Source: Bacteroides mediterraneensis
GTDB taxonomy: Bacteria > Bacteroidota > Bacteroidia > Bacteroidales > Bacteroidaceae
Assembly: GCF_025993685.1 (NCBI RefSeq)
Contig: NZ_DAJPEN010000001.1
Span: forward strand, 434,001 to 498,000
Direction of reading: 5' to 3'
DNA length: 64,000 nucleotides
In this document: positions 1 to 8,711 of the stretch, one piece after another
Numbering within the stretch: the first letter of the stretch is position 1
How the letters are laid out: each line of letters opens with the position of its first letter
Program-made: the position numbers and the translations under genes
The notes under the pieces: model-generated
The model's database searches: none
Seen by the model: the letters and a program-made list of their open reading frames with translations, nothing else
Told to the model about the DNA's origin: nothing

Positions 1-5
1 TAAAA

Positions 6-2291
6 ATGATTTATATGAGACTATTTAAATATCACTTCTTTTTGATACTTATGACGATATGTTGTTGCCATACAGTAAATGCACAAGTATGCATCATTGG
101 GCGAATTGTGGATTCGGAACAGATTCCTATTGCAGGGATAAATTGTGTCCTTTTGAATTTGCCGGATTCGACTTTGATAACCGGAGCTACAAGTGATTTG
201 AAAGGAAGGTTTAAATTAGAGGCAAAGGAGGATAAAGAATATATCCTGCAATTATCATCTGTTGGATATGAGAAGAGAAGCCAAATCTGCAAACCCGGTA
301 ATTTGGGAAATATAGTGCTTAACGAGGATGCCATGCTTCTTGACGAAGTGGTCGTTACTCCACAAATACTGAATACTTTCGGGAACAAAAATCAATTGAT
401 ACTGAGCGAAACAGCCATGAAAGTAGGCAACAATGCTTTGGATGCTATCAGTAGTCTGCCACAATTTAAGACAGACATCAGCAGTGATGCTCTGGTGACT
501 GTGGACAATAAAAGTATTCTTGTACTGATAGATGGGATGAGGCGTTCTTCGCGTGAACTGAAAATGCTCAAAGCTGATGAAATTAAGAATATTCAGTATT
601 ATAGCAATCCTCCGGCAAGGTACGCCCATGAAAACATAGGAGCCGTTATTGATGTGAAAACAAAGAAGAAAGCTGATAAACTATACAGCCTATATCTTGA
701 CACAAAGAACGGAATAACAACGGGATACGGTACAGATATGCTCTCGATGGCATATAGGGACTCTCTGAATATGTTCACTGCGGCGTATTTTATCGATTAT
801 AGGGCACTGAACGACAATAGGATGAACAACACCTATTCGTATGATGGAAAAATAAATGAATATCGAGGACTGCCAGGCAGTTATAACGGGCAATATCATA
901 TTGGTCAGCTTACCTATCAGCGTTATCAAGGCAAGAATCTTTTCAATGCCAAAGTTGAATACCGTAAATCACCCGGCAAACAAGAATACGAACAAGAGCT
1001 GATGGGGAAAAACGATAATCCTCCCATCAACAGTAGAAGCCTCCAAAGCGACTATTCATCCATTTCGGCCGACTTGTACTATATGTATATGTTTAGTCAG
1101 AACAGAAATTTATCTATAAATATATTAAATACCTATTATCATTCAAACTCAGATAATATTTTGACAAACAAAGAAGGCGGATACTCATTTGAAAACCATA
1201 TAGACAACAAATCTTATTCCTTAATCGCTGAAGTTCTGTATGGCGATAAATTATGGAACGGAGATTTCAATCTGGGCGCTTATTACCAATATAAAAACCT
1301 AGACCAGAAATATAATTTTACTGAAAACTCAACAGTTGACACACAAAAAGAATATGTATATGCCGATTATAGCAATGCGGTAGGTAAATTTTCATATAAT
1401 ATAGGTCTTGGACTGGAAAACAATCATTATGAAACAGCGACAAACGAAAAGTTTAATTATTGGGTATTTCGCCCATCTTTGTCTCTTAATATGCAAAACA
1501 ATAAACATTCTGCTATAAGGTTAACGGCTTCAATAAATTCATCGATACCTAATGTAGGAGATCTTACCAATAGCATCGTAACCATTGACGAACATTTTTA
1601 TTCACAAGGAAATACAGCACTTAAACCATATTATTACTATTACACAAACCTTGGCTACCAATATGTTTCTGACAATGGGAAATTTTATATTGCCCCATCA
1701 GTAACCTATTCGTATTATCCGAATAAGAATATGCCAGCATTATTTACCGAAGGTGACGATGTTATTCTTAAGATAACGGAAATAAATAATGTTCATAATA
1801 TAGGGGCATCTTTGTCGTTGAATTACAAGCCCATCAACTGGCTTGTACTCCGGCCATTCTATAACTATGAATATACAACATACAAGACATACAATCAAGC
1901 CGTAAAGCATGACTTCCATAATGCGGGTATTAGTATCCAGTTCCTGCCTAAAAACTGGCAGATTATGTGGAATGGTAATCTTCCTATGACATTGGTCGAT
2001 GGTGACATATATACTCGTATGGGATTCAATATGAGTACTTCAGTGCTTTACAAATTCAAGTCAATGTCAGTGGGGATGGAATATATTTACAATCCCAATC
2101 CATCAAAAGTATATGCTGACATCAAAGGATTCAGCTACGCGGAAGAAACCAGATGGAACAACTTCAAGAATCTTATGTCCCTGAAGTTCACCTACTATTT
2201 CTCCAAAGGCAAATCCCGCAATCATGCAGGAAAACGTATCAGTAATTCAGATAAAGATTCTGGACTGATAAATATTAATACTGCAAAATAA
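6..2291 (+). CDS. Outer-membrane beta-barrel protein with carboxypeptidase-regulatory-like N-terminus
   Basis: A 761-residue predicted outer-membrane protein. The N-terminus is a hydrophobic signal peptide ending near VNAQ (residue 27). A carboxypeptidase-regulatory-like beta-sandwich follows (about 28-110; G-R-I-V-D start and V-G-Y-E end of the fold), then a plug-like segment with LDEVVVTPQ near residue 113. The rest is a long beta-barrel rich in Tyr, Asn and alternating hydrophobics, of the OMP_b-brl_3 type of TonB-receptor relatives. Substrate is unknown. It shares domain order with the barrel at 4061-6385, but the DNA here is more A+T-rich. The ATG at position 6 is followed by a normal signal peptide, so I keep it, although only five bases of upstream sequence are visible. 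No classical TonB box was confidently identified. Confidence 0.8.
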   Translation: MIYMRLFKYHFFLILMTICCCHTVNAQVCIIGRIVDSEQIPIAGINCVLLNLPDSTLITGATSDLKGRFKLEAKEDKEYILQLSSVGYEKRSQICKPGNLGNIVLNEDAMLLDEVVVTPQILNTFGNKNQLILSETAMKVGNNALDAISSLPQFKTDISSDALVTVDNKSILVLIDGMRRSSRELKMLKADEIKNIQYYSNPPARYAHENIGAVIDVKTKKKADKLYSLYLDTKNGITTGYGTDMLSMAYRDSLNMFTAAYFIDYRALNDNRMNNTYSYDGKINEYRGLPGSYNGQYHIGQLTYQRYQGKNLFNAKVEYRKSPGKQEYEQELMGKNDNPPINSRSLQSDYSSISADLYYMYMFSQNRNLSINILNTYYHSNSDNILTNKEGGYSFENHIDNKSYSLIAEVLYGDKLWNGDFNLGAYYQYKNLDQKYNFTENSTVDTQKEYVYADYSNAVGKFSYNIGLGLENNHYETATNEKFNYWVFRPSLSLNMQNNKHSAIRLTASINSSIPNVGDLTNSIVTIDEHFYSQGNTALKPYYYYYTNLGYQYVSDNGKFYIAPSVTYSYYPNKNMPALFTEGDDVILKITEINNVHNIGASLSLNYKPINWLVLRPFYNYEYTTYKTYNQAVKHDFHNAGISIQFLPKNWQIMWNGNLPMTLVDGDIYTRMGFNMSTSVLYKFKSMSVGMEYIYNPNPSKVYADIKGFSYAEETRWNNFKNLMSLKFTYYFSKGKSRNHAGKRISNSDKDSGLININTAK

Positions 2292-2427
2292 TTTAACGTG
2301 ATATTTCATTTTATAAAACAATTGTTGTTCTGTAATACATCAGAAGCATAAAATTTTACGAGCTAGTGATAGTCGTTATCATTGCAGACAAATAAGAGTA
2401 AATATAAAATTCAAAAACAATAGTAAT

Positions 2428-3045
2428 ATGAAAACAAAACATTTATTTGGAATACTGCTGCTGTTCTTGTTTACATTACCTTTCTTAGTGGGGTGTGAAA
2501 AATATCTTATAGGTGGAGAGAAAATTTTAGGTACTGCCACTATTAACGGTCAGAATTATAAAGAGTCTATTATATGGGCTTGGAATTTTCAAGGATATCC
2601 TTCATATCTTGAATTTAATAAAAACTATAAGGTGTTTGATTTTATTGCGAGATTATCTCCTGAAAAAGGAGGTAATCCTTCCTACAGCATTATCATCTAT
2701 GTTTTCGCAGATGATGCTCAATTTAAGACAAACCACCCTTATATAATCAACTCTTATAAGGATGAGAATATTGATACTCTATATTGGCTTGATATTATCC
2801 CATATTTTGCAAGAAATGCATCTGAAATTCTTAAAGAAAGTGCAGAAGGGATTGCTTATGCAGCATCAAGTGTTTCCGAGAAGCGTATACCGCTAAAGGG
2901 GGAACTTGTATTAGAAAACATAAATCCTCAAACAAATGTTTGCCATGGATATTATTCTTTTTCTTCGTCTGAAAATGCTCCTGAAAAACTTGTTATTAAA
3001 GGGGAATTTGAGACAAAGACTGCGATAAATGAACTTACTTATTAA
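2428..3045 (+). CDS. Uncharacterised lipoprotein
   Basis: A 205-residue predicted lipoprotein. The signal peptide ends in a lipobox (FLVGC, Cys about residue 23), so the mature protein should be anchored in the outer membrane or exposed on the surface. The mature part begins with a short beta-rich segment containing ATINGQNY, as in many Bacteroidetes lipoproteins whose first strands read as 'x-A-x-I-N-G'. I do not recognise the family with certainty. It sits between two outer-membrane barrel genes, 136 nt after the first, in A+T-rich DNA. A role with those barrels is inference from position only. Confidence 0.7.
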   Translation: MKTKHLFGILLLFLFTLPFLVGCEKYLIGGEKILGTATINGQNYKESIIWAWNFQGYPSYLEFNKNYKVFDFIARLSPEKGGNPSYSIIIYVFADDAQFKTNHPYIINSYKDENIDTLYWLDIIPYFARNASEILKESAEGIAYAASSVSEKRIPLKGELVLENINPQTNVCHGYYSFSSSENAPEKLVIKGEFETKTAINELTY

Positions 3046-3205
3046 AATATTTATGTGATGAAATCAAAAAATGTAATTATGCTTTTATCTATAGCATTTT
3101 TTGATGATGATCCTAAGTCCCATAAATTCTATAGAATGTATAATTTAAACGTTGCTTGATGAATGAAAATTCACTTGCGAAAGTTCAGTTAAACTAAGTT
3201 GAAGT

Positions 3206-3928
3206 ATGAAAAAGCTATTATTAAGTTTTGCATTTGTGTTTGCATTGGTGGGTTGCAAGAAAGAATTTGATGAAGAAAAGATTATTATGCCGTTAACTTA
3301 TGAACAAGAGGTTGCGGTTATAAATAATTACACCACAATTGATACGGTAAATAATTGTTATTCAGTTATAATAACTGATGAAATAATGCTAGAGCACAAT
3401 TTAACGGAAAAGAATGTGATACGTGCTTTAAAAGGCATAGAGTCCATTAATAAAAATATAGAGGAGGACATTAAAGACGGTAAAGTGGTAACACTTACAT
3501 TGAATAATATGCATGGCTTCAAATCATTCACTGCCAATATTAGCAAGTCGCAAATAAAGTTCTTGGACTTGTATGTTCCTGAATCGGAATTAAAAAGAAC
3601 AGAACGTGTGTATGCAGGAAAGATGTCTTTTGCGTATGGAAATTGGTTTGAGTATAGCAAGAGTTTTGAGGCCACGGAGCAGGTGACCAGTGATTTTTGT
3701 GTTACATCTTGTGATGGATATTGGAGCACAGTCATAGTCTGTGAGACGGGTTCCTCTTCATACGGACCTGCTTTTACAATTTATGGAAATAGTAATACGG
3801 CGGGTTGTATAAAGCGATATTGGTGGTTTACTGATACTAAAAATACCTCATGTCATTGGACCTTTAGAGCCCAAAAGCCTGTGGGAGGTAATGCCAAAGG
3901 CTATTTCAACATTTCGGATACTTATTAA
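3206..3928 (+). CDS. Uncharacterised lipoprotein with cysteine-containing C-terminal domain
   Basis: A 240-residue predicted lipoprotein with signal peptide and lipobox (ALVGC, Cys about residue 17). Residues about 30-130 are charged and mixed alpha/beta (EEDIKDGKVV region). The C-terminal third (about 140-240) is rich in Trp, Ser, Gly and Tyr, with five Cys (CVTSC, VIVC, GCIK, SCHW), which suggests a disulfide-stabilised beta domain outside the inner membrane. I do not recognise the family. It lies 132 nt upstream of the second barrel gene, so it may belong to the same surface-protein group. No terminator is evident between them. Confidence 0.68.
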   Translation: MKKLLLSFAFVFALVGCKKEFDEEKIIMPLTYEQEVAVINNYTTIDTVNNCYSVIITDEIMLEHNLTEKNVIRALKGIESINKNIEEDIKDGKVVTLTLNNMHGFKSFTANISKSQIKFLDLYVPESELKRTERVYAGKMSFAYGNWFEYSKSFEATEQVTSDFCVTSCDGYWSTVIVCETGSSSYGPAFTIYGNSNTAGCIKRYWWFTDTKNTSCHWTFRAQKPVGGNAKGYFNISDTY

Positions 3929-4060
3929 TTGGGGGCATGAGACATTAAGAATATTGTTTGATATCAAATGTAAAATAAAAGAGGTGGATTCTTCACGCTT
4001 CGGAAGATAATGTATTTTGAACTACAGTTTTTGACTGAATTTATTGTATAAACTTGACTA

Positions 4061-6385
4061 ATGAAAAAACTATTTTTAGCTATAATAGCCTGTTGGGTTT
4101 TGCTGCCGGCTTACAGCCAGTATGTTGTAAAAGGAAAAATCATGGACCCAGAAAATGCAGTGATGTCGATGGTAAATGTGGCCTTTTTGAATCAGATGGA
4201 CAGTACCCTTGTCAGCGGAGCGGTATCCGATTCTTGCGGGATATACAGCACATCGCTTGCGGAGGGAAATTATATTATCCGTTATTCTTATCTGGGTTAC
4301 AAAACACTGTATAAGAAAATGCAGGTCAATGCCGACCGTACGCTGCCGGTGGTTCGGATGGAAGCCTCACAGACCACGCTGAAAGAAGTGGAAGTCACCG
4401 CGTATCGGAAGCCATTCAAACTGGACCGTGATGGGCTGTTGGCCGATGTGGAGAATACCATTCTTGCCAAACAAACCAACCTGAACGACTTGCTTTGCAA
4501 GATTCCGGGGATACAGCAAAGAGGAAACTCCATTGAAGTGATAGGGAAAGGAAGTCCTGTCTATTACATTAACGGCAGGGAAGTGATGGACCAGACCGAA
4601 CTGGATAATCTGTCTGTCGATGAGATTCGTTCCGTTAAACTGATTATGAATCCGAGCATACGATACAATTCGGAGCAGCGTGCCGTCATCGAAATAAAGA
4701 CCAAACGGTTGGGGGATGGATTTGCTTTCAATGTAAAGGGCAATCTGCAGCAGGGAAACCATTTCAAACAGAACTATCTCATAAATGGCAGTTACAATTA
4801 CAAGGACTGGGACTTCTTTTTCTCTTACAATTACAACCGGGGAAAAAACAATTCAGCACTTGACGCTTACCAGCAGACACAAAGTGACACTGTCTGGAAC
4901 CTGACCCAACTGAGCGCAAAACAGATTTTTAATGAAAGCCATACCTATATGGGAGGGGTTTCCTATCATTTCTCACCCGAATCGGAAATCGGACTGAAGT
5001 ACGTGGGCAAGCACAGTCAAAACAGTACCTTTTCCAATGACACCCTTTCCATGATACCGGACCGGGGAATCTCCACGTTCATGAAGAACCATAGGGACGT
5101 ATCCGGAAAATCAATCAGTCACCACCTCAATCTGTATTACGTGAACGACTGGGAAAATGGTTGGAAAATAAATACCTACGGTGACTATATCCGTAAAACG
5201 GACCAAGGCAACGGCTATATCCGTGAATGGGAAAGTGGACGTTCGGAAACTTCATTGAATTATTATAATAAAGCTGTGTGGGACTTGTTCGCTGCCAAGC
5301 TCCGCCTCTCGTATGATACCGAGAAAGCGGGAACCATCAGTTTCGGTTATGATTTCAGTCATACAAGCGGAACGAACTACATCGAAAATGTACGTGCCCT
5401 GAATAATGGAAGGACAAAAAATATGGAGTTGAAGAATTCGCTTTTTCTGGCATACGATTTTTCCTGGAAAAATCTTTCGATGGGGGCTGGGTTCCGTTAT
5501 GAATACCTTCGCAGTGACTTAAAGGAAACTTATACCGGAAAGCGGCAGAATCAGAACTATCATAATTTTCTGCCTTCTGTTTCGCTCAGTTATAATACGG
5601 AGAATCTACAGCAGTCGTTCAGTTACTCCATTCATACAGAACGACCTCCTTTTGACGAGATGAACGACAATGCCGTCTATACCGACCGTTTCACCTATTG
5701 GAAAGGAAACCTATATCTGAAACAGGCAATAACTCATGACTTGAACTATATGTTGTTTTACAAGTTCCTACTTATAAACTTGAATTATAACAATATACAT
5801 CATCCCTTAATATTGGCATTTCACAGTATGCCGGGAAACTCGGCAGTGACAATAAACAGCATGGATAATTTTAATAAAATGCATAATCTGACAGGTATGG
5901 TAAATATACAATATCCAGTGAAGTGGTGGATACCTTCGCTTACACTGACCTGCATGAAGACCTTCTTCAGTTATCCGGGGCCGAACGAGAGTATTCTAAA
6001 AGCCGGGCGTCCGTTGGTGATGGTGAACTTCAACAACAGTTTCACACTCCCTTCCGGATTCCTGTTGTCTGCTGATTTTAGTTATGGCTCCAAAGGATAT
6101 TATCAGTTATATGAATCGAAGGGTTTCACCTCCTTCAACCTGAGTTTGAAGAAATCGTTCCTGAAAGACAAGCTTCAACTTTCACTGGATGCTTACGACA
6201 TTTTCAATAAGAACAATACGCGTGCTTCAGCCCGTCTGCATGATATTATCATGAATACTGTTGGAAAGGAGGAAACCCGAAAAGTCGGTTTCACGGTTAC
6301 TTATCGCTTCCGCACGGAAAAGAAGATGAAGAATCAGAGTGCAGCTGAGACGGAAATGTCGCGGTTGAATATGGACAATCAGTGA
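4061..6385 (+). CDS. Outer-membrane beta-barrel protein, paralogue of the one at 6-2291
   Basis: A 774-residue predicted outer-membrane protein. The signal peptide ends near AYSQ (residue 20), followed by a carboxypeptidase-regulatory-like domain (about 21-110; V-K-G-K-I-M-D start, Y-L-G-Y end), a plug-like region containing LKEVEVTAYR near residue 112, and a long OMP_b-brl_3-type barrel. The C-terminal about 30 residues are polar (ending LNMDNQ) rather than the usual terminal aromatic strand. It has the same domain plan as 6-2291, but the sequence is clearly diverged and the base composition less A+T-rich. Cargo is unknown. ATG 4061 is chosen because the signal peptide starts there; the earlier in-frame region has no better start. 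Confidence 0.8.
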   Translation: MKKLFLAIIACWVLLPAYSQYVVKGKIMDPENAVMSMVNVAFLNQMDSTLVSGAVSDSCGIYSTSLAEGNYIIRYSYLGYKTLYKKMQVNADRTLPVVRMEASQTTLKEVEVTAYRKPFKLDRDGLLADVENTILAKQTNLNDLLCKIPGIQQRGNSIEVIGKGSPVYYINGREVMDQTELDNLSVDEIRSVKLIMNPSIRYNSEQRAVIEIKTKRLGDGFAFNVKGNLQQGNHFKQNYLINGSYNYKDWDFFFSYNYNRGKNNSALDAYQQTQSDTVWNLTQLSAKQIFNESHTYMGGVSYHFSPESEIGLKYVGKHSQNSTFSNDTLSMIPDRGISTFMKNHRDVSGKSISHHLNLYYVNDWENGWKINTYGDYIRKTDQGNGYIREWESGRSETSLNYYNKAVWDLFAAKLRLSYDTEKAGTISFGYDFSHTSGTNYIENVRALNNGRTKNMELKNSLFLAYDFSWKNLSMGAGFRYEYLRSDLKETYTGKRQNQNYHNFLPSVSLSYNTENLQQSFSYSIHTERPPFDEMNDNAVYTDRFTYWKGNLYLKQAITHDLNYMLFYKFLLINLNYNNIHHPLILAFHSMPGNSAVTINSMDNFNKMHNLTGMVNIQYPVKWWIPSLTLTCMKTFFSYPGPNESILKAGRPLVMVNFNNSFTLPSGFLLSADFSYGSKGYYQLYESKGFTSFNLSLKKSFLKDKLQLSLDAYDIFNKNNTRASARLHDIIMNTVGKEETRKVGFTVTYRFRTEKKMKNQSAAETEMSRLNMDNQ

Positions 6386-6500
6386 TGTGAAGTGAGAATC
6401 ATATCAATGAAGGATTGCGGATGGGATGTGTGTCGAAAAGATTGAAATTCCGAGAGGGCTATCCCAAGTTCATTTTGAAGACGCCCCCTCGGGTTGTTTG

Positions 6501-7376
6501 TTATTCCTCTTCCAGATATTGGTATTTTTTATGGTGAATGACCAGGGTAGCACGTCGGTCATTGTGGAGCTGCCATTCCGTTTCTCCGTCTGTATAGTTT
6601 GCGGTTTTGGCCGATGCCTCTGTCTGAGAGAGGGTATAGCAATGAGGAAGTGCCGGATGCAGCAGTTTTACAAGGGCCTGTTGGTCGTCGTTATAATAGA
6701 TGACGTTCAGAAAGGCGGGTACCTCATTTTCTTTCTTTTCGTCGGCCAGCCGGTAGATGCAGTTGGTTGGACTGAGTTGGGTGAAAGTATAGGTAGCTGT
6801 ATCATTTCTGAAAATGAGCTCCTGAAAGGATGAAAGCTGCGGAACGGGCTGCGATAGTTTGACAGACTGTTCCGGACGGGTGTATTCGTTTACCGAATCG
6901 TTATGCAGGTTTAATTTCAGCTGGTATGTGTTGTTCTTGAAATGAAATTCTGCATATTGCTTGTCTTTCTGACTGTATAGTTTGATGGAGGCGTCTTCTC
7001 CACTTTGGTCTTCTTTTAATAACTGCGAGACATAGATTTCCGGCAGTTCATTTTGGTCTGAGATTTTTTTTAATGTCGTATGTTGGCATTGCAATTCATT
7101 GGAGAGGGGTGTGATTTGCATCTGATTGTCCAGATGGAGCTGTTTCCCTTTTTGTTTGATATTCCCGCGGGTGACGAATGTCTCAGGTTCTGCAATGTAT
7201 TTTTCGAGAAGTTCATACTGGTCGCCGTTGATGGCCAGCATGACATAGATTCCCGGACAGTCTGCGGCAGGAAGTATGCCCTCATAGATTCCGTCGTTTG
7301 TATGAGGAGCTTGGCATGACCCTAGCAGAAAGGCTAGGCTTCCCATGAATGAGGGAAAGATGTGATTTGTTTTCAT
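6501..7376 (-). CDS. NlpE-like lipoprotein
   Basis: A 291-residue lipoprotein with lipobox LLGSC (Cys about residue 21). The N-terminal half matches the NlpE N-terminal fold: GIYEGILPAADCPGI, then a beta-barrel-like run (TFVTRGNIKQKG). In E. coli the matching region reads 'YRGVLPCADCSGI', with a CxxC; here only one Cys remains (AADCPG), so the metal-binding/disulfide pair is incomplete. NlpE in enterobacteria reports lipoprotein trafficking and surface stress through Cpx. Bacteroidota lack that exact pathway, so function here is open. The upstream intergenic region (7377-7743) holds a phased palindrome array. Start ATG 7376 precedes the signal peptide directly. Confidence 0.75.
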   Translation of the reverse strand: MKTNHIFPSFMGSLAFLLGSCQAPHTNDGIYEGILPAADCPGIYVMLAINGDQYELLEKYIAEPETFVTRGNIKQKGKQLHLDNQMQITPLSNELQCQHTTLKKISDQNELPEIYVSQLLKEDQSGEDASIKLYSQKDKQYAEFHFKNNTYQLKLNLHNDSVNEYTRPEQSVKLSQPVPQLSSFQELIFRNDTATYTFTQLSPTNCIYRLADEKKENEVPAFLNVIYYNDDQQALVKLLHPALPHCYTLSQTEASAKTANYTDGETEWQLHNDRRATLVIHHKKYQYLEEE

Positions 7377-7605
7377 GAGGTGATTTTTTTAATGTATAGT
7401 TATTGAAATAAAATGAATGTTCTACTCTGGTTTAGTTATTAGGATGGGTGGTGAGGAATGTGATGCCTGTAGAGGAAAAATTGTGTTCTTGAAGAATGCG
7501 GATGAGGTGATTTTTTATCGTTTATCAGTTGTTTAGCTGTTTGTTTATTATGATAATGGAAACAAACAAACGTAGAAAAAGTTCATGAGAGAGAAGCGTG
7601 GGAGA

Positions 7606-7690
7606 AAACGCAAGTGCGTTTCAATCAAAACTCTTTGGCGTTTTGTCTCAAACGCAAGTGCGTTTTACTTGAAACGTAAGTGCGTTTTTC
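7606..7690. repeat. Phased palindrome array A (4 units, 22-23 nt period)
   Basis: Four imperfect palindromes start at 7606, 7628, 7651 and 7673. Units are AAAACGCAAGTGCGTTT, AAAACTCTTTGGCGTTTT, AAACGCAAGTGCGTTTT and AAACGTAAGTGCGTTTTT, separated by 5-nt spacers (CAATC, GTCTC, ACTTG). Arms are (A)AAACG and CGTTT(T). The array lies in the 367-nt gap between the minus-strand AraC gene stop and the nlpE-like start, centred about 270 nt upstream of that start. The rest of the gap shows no gene. Function is unknown. Confidence 0.8.
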
Positions 7691-7743
7691 AGAAAGGTTC
7701 TGACAATTGTTGTTATTGTGTTATTTTGTTGATTCATAGAGTG

Positions 7744-8607
7744 TTATAAAAGTCTTCTGCGGTAGGCGGTAGGACTCATTCCCATGTGGCTTTTGAAGCA
7801 GCGGTTGAAATGGGTAATTGACTCAAATCCGCATTCCAGACTGATTTCTGCGATGTTCCATCGCTCGTTCAGCAGGAGTTTGCAGGCATAGCCTATCCGC
7901 ATGTCTGTGAGGTGCTGCTTGTAGGTCTTGCCCGTATTCGTCTTGAAAAAACGGCAGAAGGCGGTAGGATTCATGGCTGCATAAGAAGCCACGTCTTCCA
8001 GCCGGAGATTTTGTGTGTAGTGCGTGTTGAGGAACGCCATGACCTTTTCTATTTTCCGTCCGTTGAATTGGGAAGGCATCGGATGATAGACAGGCGATGA
8101 AATCTGTTTGTAGGGAGACAGGCGTGTCAATGCATCCAGCAGTTGGAGAAACTCAATAATCTGACCGGCTCCCCGCTGTGACGGAATGCGTTTGAGTGTT
8201 TCCGGAATTTCCGGGTAATCGGTGAGAGAATAAAGTAATCCTCTTTGGGACTCTTCCAGCAGGCGGTTGATTGCCTGGAACTGGCTGTAGTGGGAAAAGG
8301 CGTATTGCATGAAATCTTTTTCAAACTGGATGATGACCCCGTTTACTCTCAGTTCTTCTTGCTGTATATATTCCGGCGGGTTTTCCACATAATGCGGAAG
8401 ATTGGCGCCCAGCAGAAAAAGTGACTGGTCGCTGAAATCGGTCATTCCGTCTCCAATCATTCCCTGTCCATATCCTTTTTCTATGTAGATGATTTCGAAC
8501 TCGCTGTGGAAATGCCAAGGATAGGTGAAACGTTTGTAATCGTAGTACCGTGCTTTTAGCGGGTTGGTATCCGAAATGTCCAGTTGTTCGTTGAGTATCT
8601 TTTTCAT
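7744..8607 (-). CDS. AraC-family transcriptional regulator with cupin sensor domain
   Basis: A 287-residue AraC regulator. An N-terminal cupin-like sensor (about 15-100) contains YPWHFHSEFEIIYIEKGYG with the typical H-x-H-x-E pattern. The C-terminal double helix-turn-helix (about 185-285) contains LEDVASYAAMNPTAFCRFFK and NIAEISLECGFESITHFNRC, ending in the family's G-M-S-P-T-A-Y-R-R. I choose ATG 8607 (MKKILNEQ) over an upstream in-frame ATG at 8637, because the cupin homology starts just after it and the longer form would crowd the divergent promoter of the uxu genes. It is transcribed away from uxuB/uxuA and is their likely regulator, with a hexuronate-derived ligand (inference). Confidence 0.88.
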   Translation of the reverse strand: MKKILNEQLDISDTNPLKARYYDYKRFTYPWHFHSEFEIIYIEKGYGQGMIGDGMTDFSDQSLFLLGANLPHYVENPPEYIQQEELRVNGVIIQFEKDFMQYAFSHYSQFQAINRLLEESQRGLLYSLTDYPEIPETLKRIPSQRGAGQIIEFLQLLDALTRLSPYKQISSPVYHPMPSQFNGRKIEKVMAFLNTHYTQNLRLEDVASYAAMNPTAFCRFFKTNTGKTYKQHLTDMRIGYACKLLLNERWNIAEISLECGFESITHFNRCFKSHMGMSPTAYRRRLL

Positions 8608-8659
8608 AGTGAACGTAATAATGGCAAAGTTACGCAAATAACCTGCAAAAATCGGTGAA

Positions 8660-8688
8660 TTTGGGTGTTTATTTCTCCTCTAACTTTG
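8660..8688 (+). promoter_or_regulatory. Bacteroidota-type promoter for uxuBA
   Basis: TTTG at 8660-8663 and TAACTTTG at 8681-8688 match the Bacteroides -33 (TTTG) and -7 (TAnnTTTG) elements, with a 17-nt gap that is slightly shorter than usual. The uxuB start follows 23 nt downstream. Confidence 0.5.
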
Positions 8689-8711
8689 TGGCAGATTAAA
8701 ATCTGTAAGTT

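Noticed and set aside
3058..3159. 33-codon open frame beginning MKSKNVIMLLSIAFF between the two lipoprotein genes
   Set aside because: The start resembles a signal peptide but there is no lipobox, cleavage site or ribosome site; kept only as a possibility.
7606..7690. Possible CRISPR array
   Set aside because: Units are palindromes of 17-18 nt with 5-nt spacers and no unique spacer sequences or cas genes; not CRISPR.
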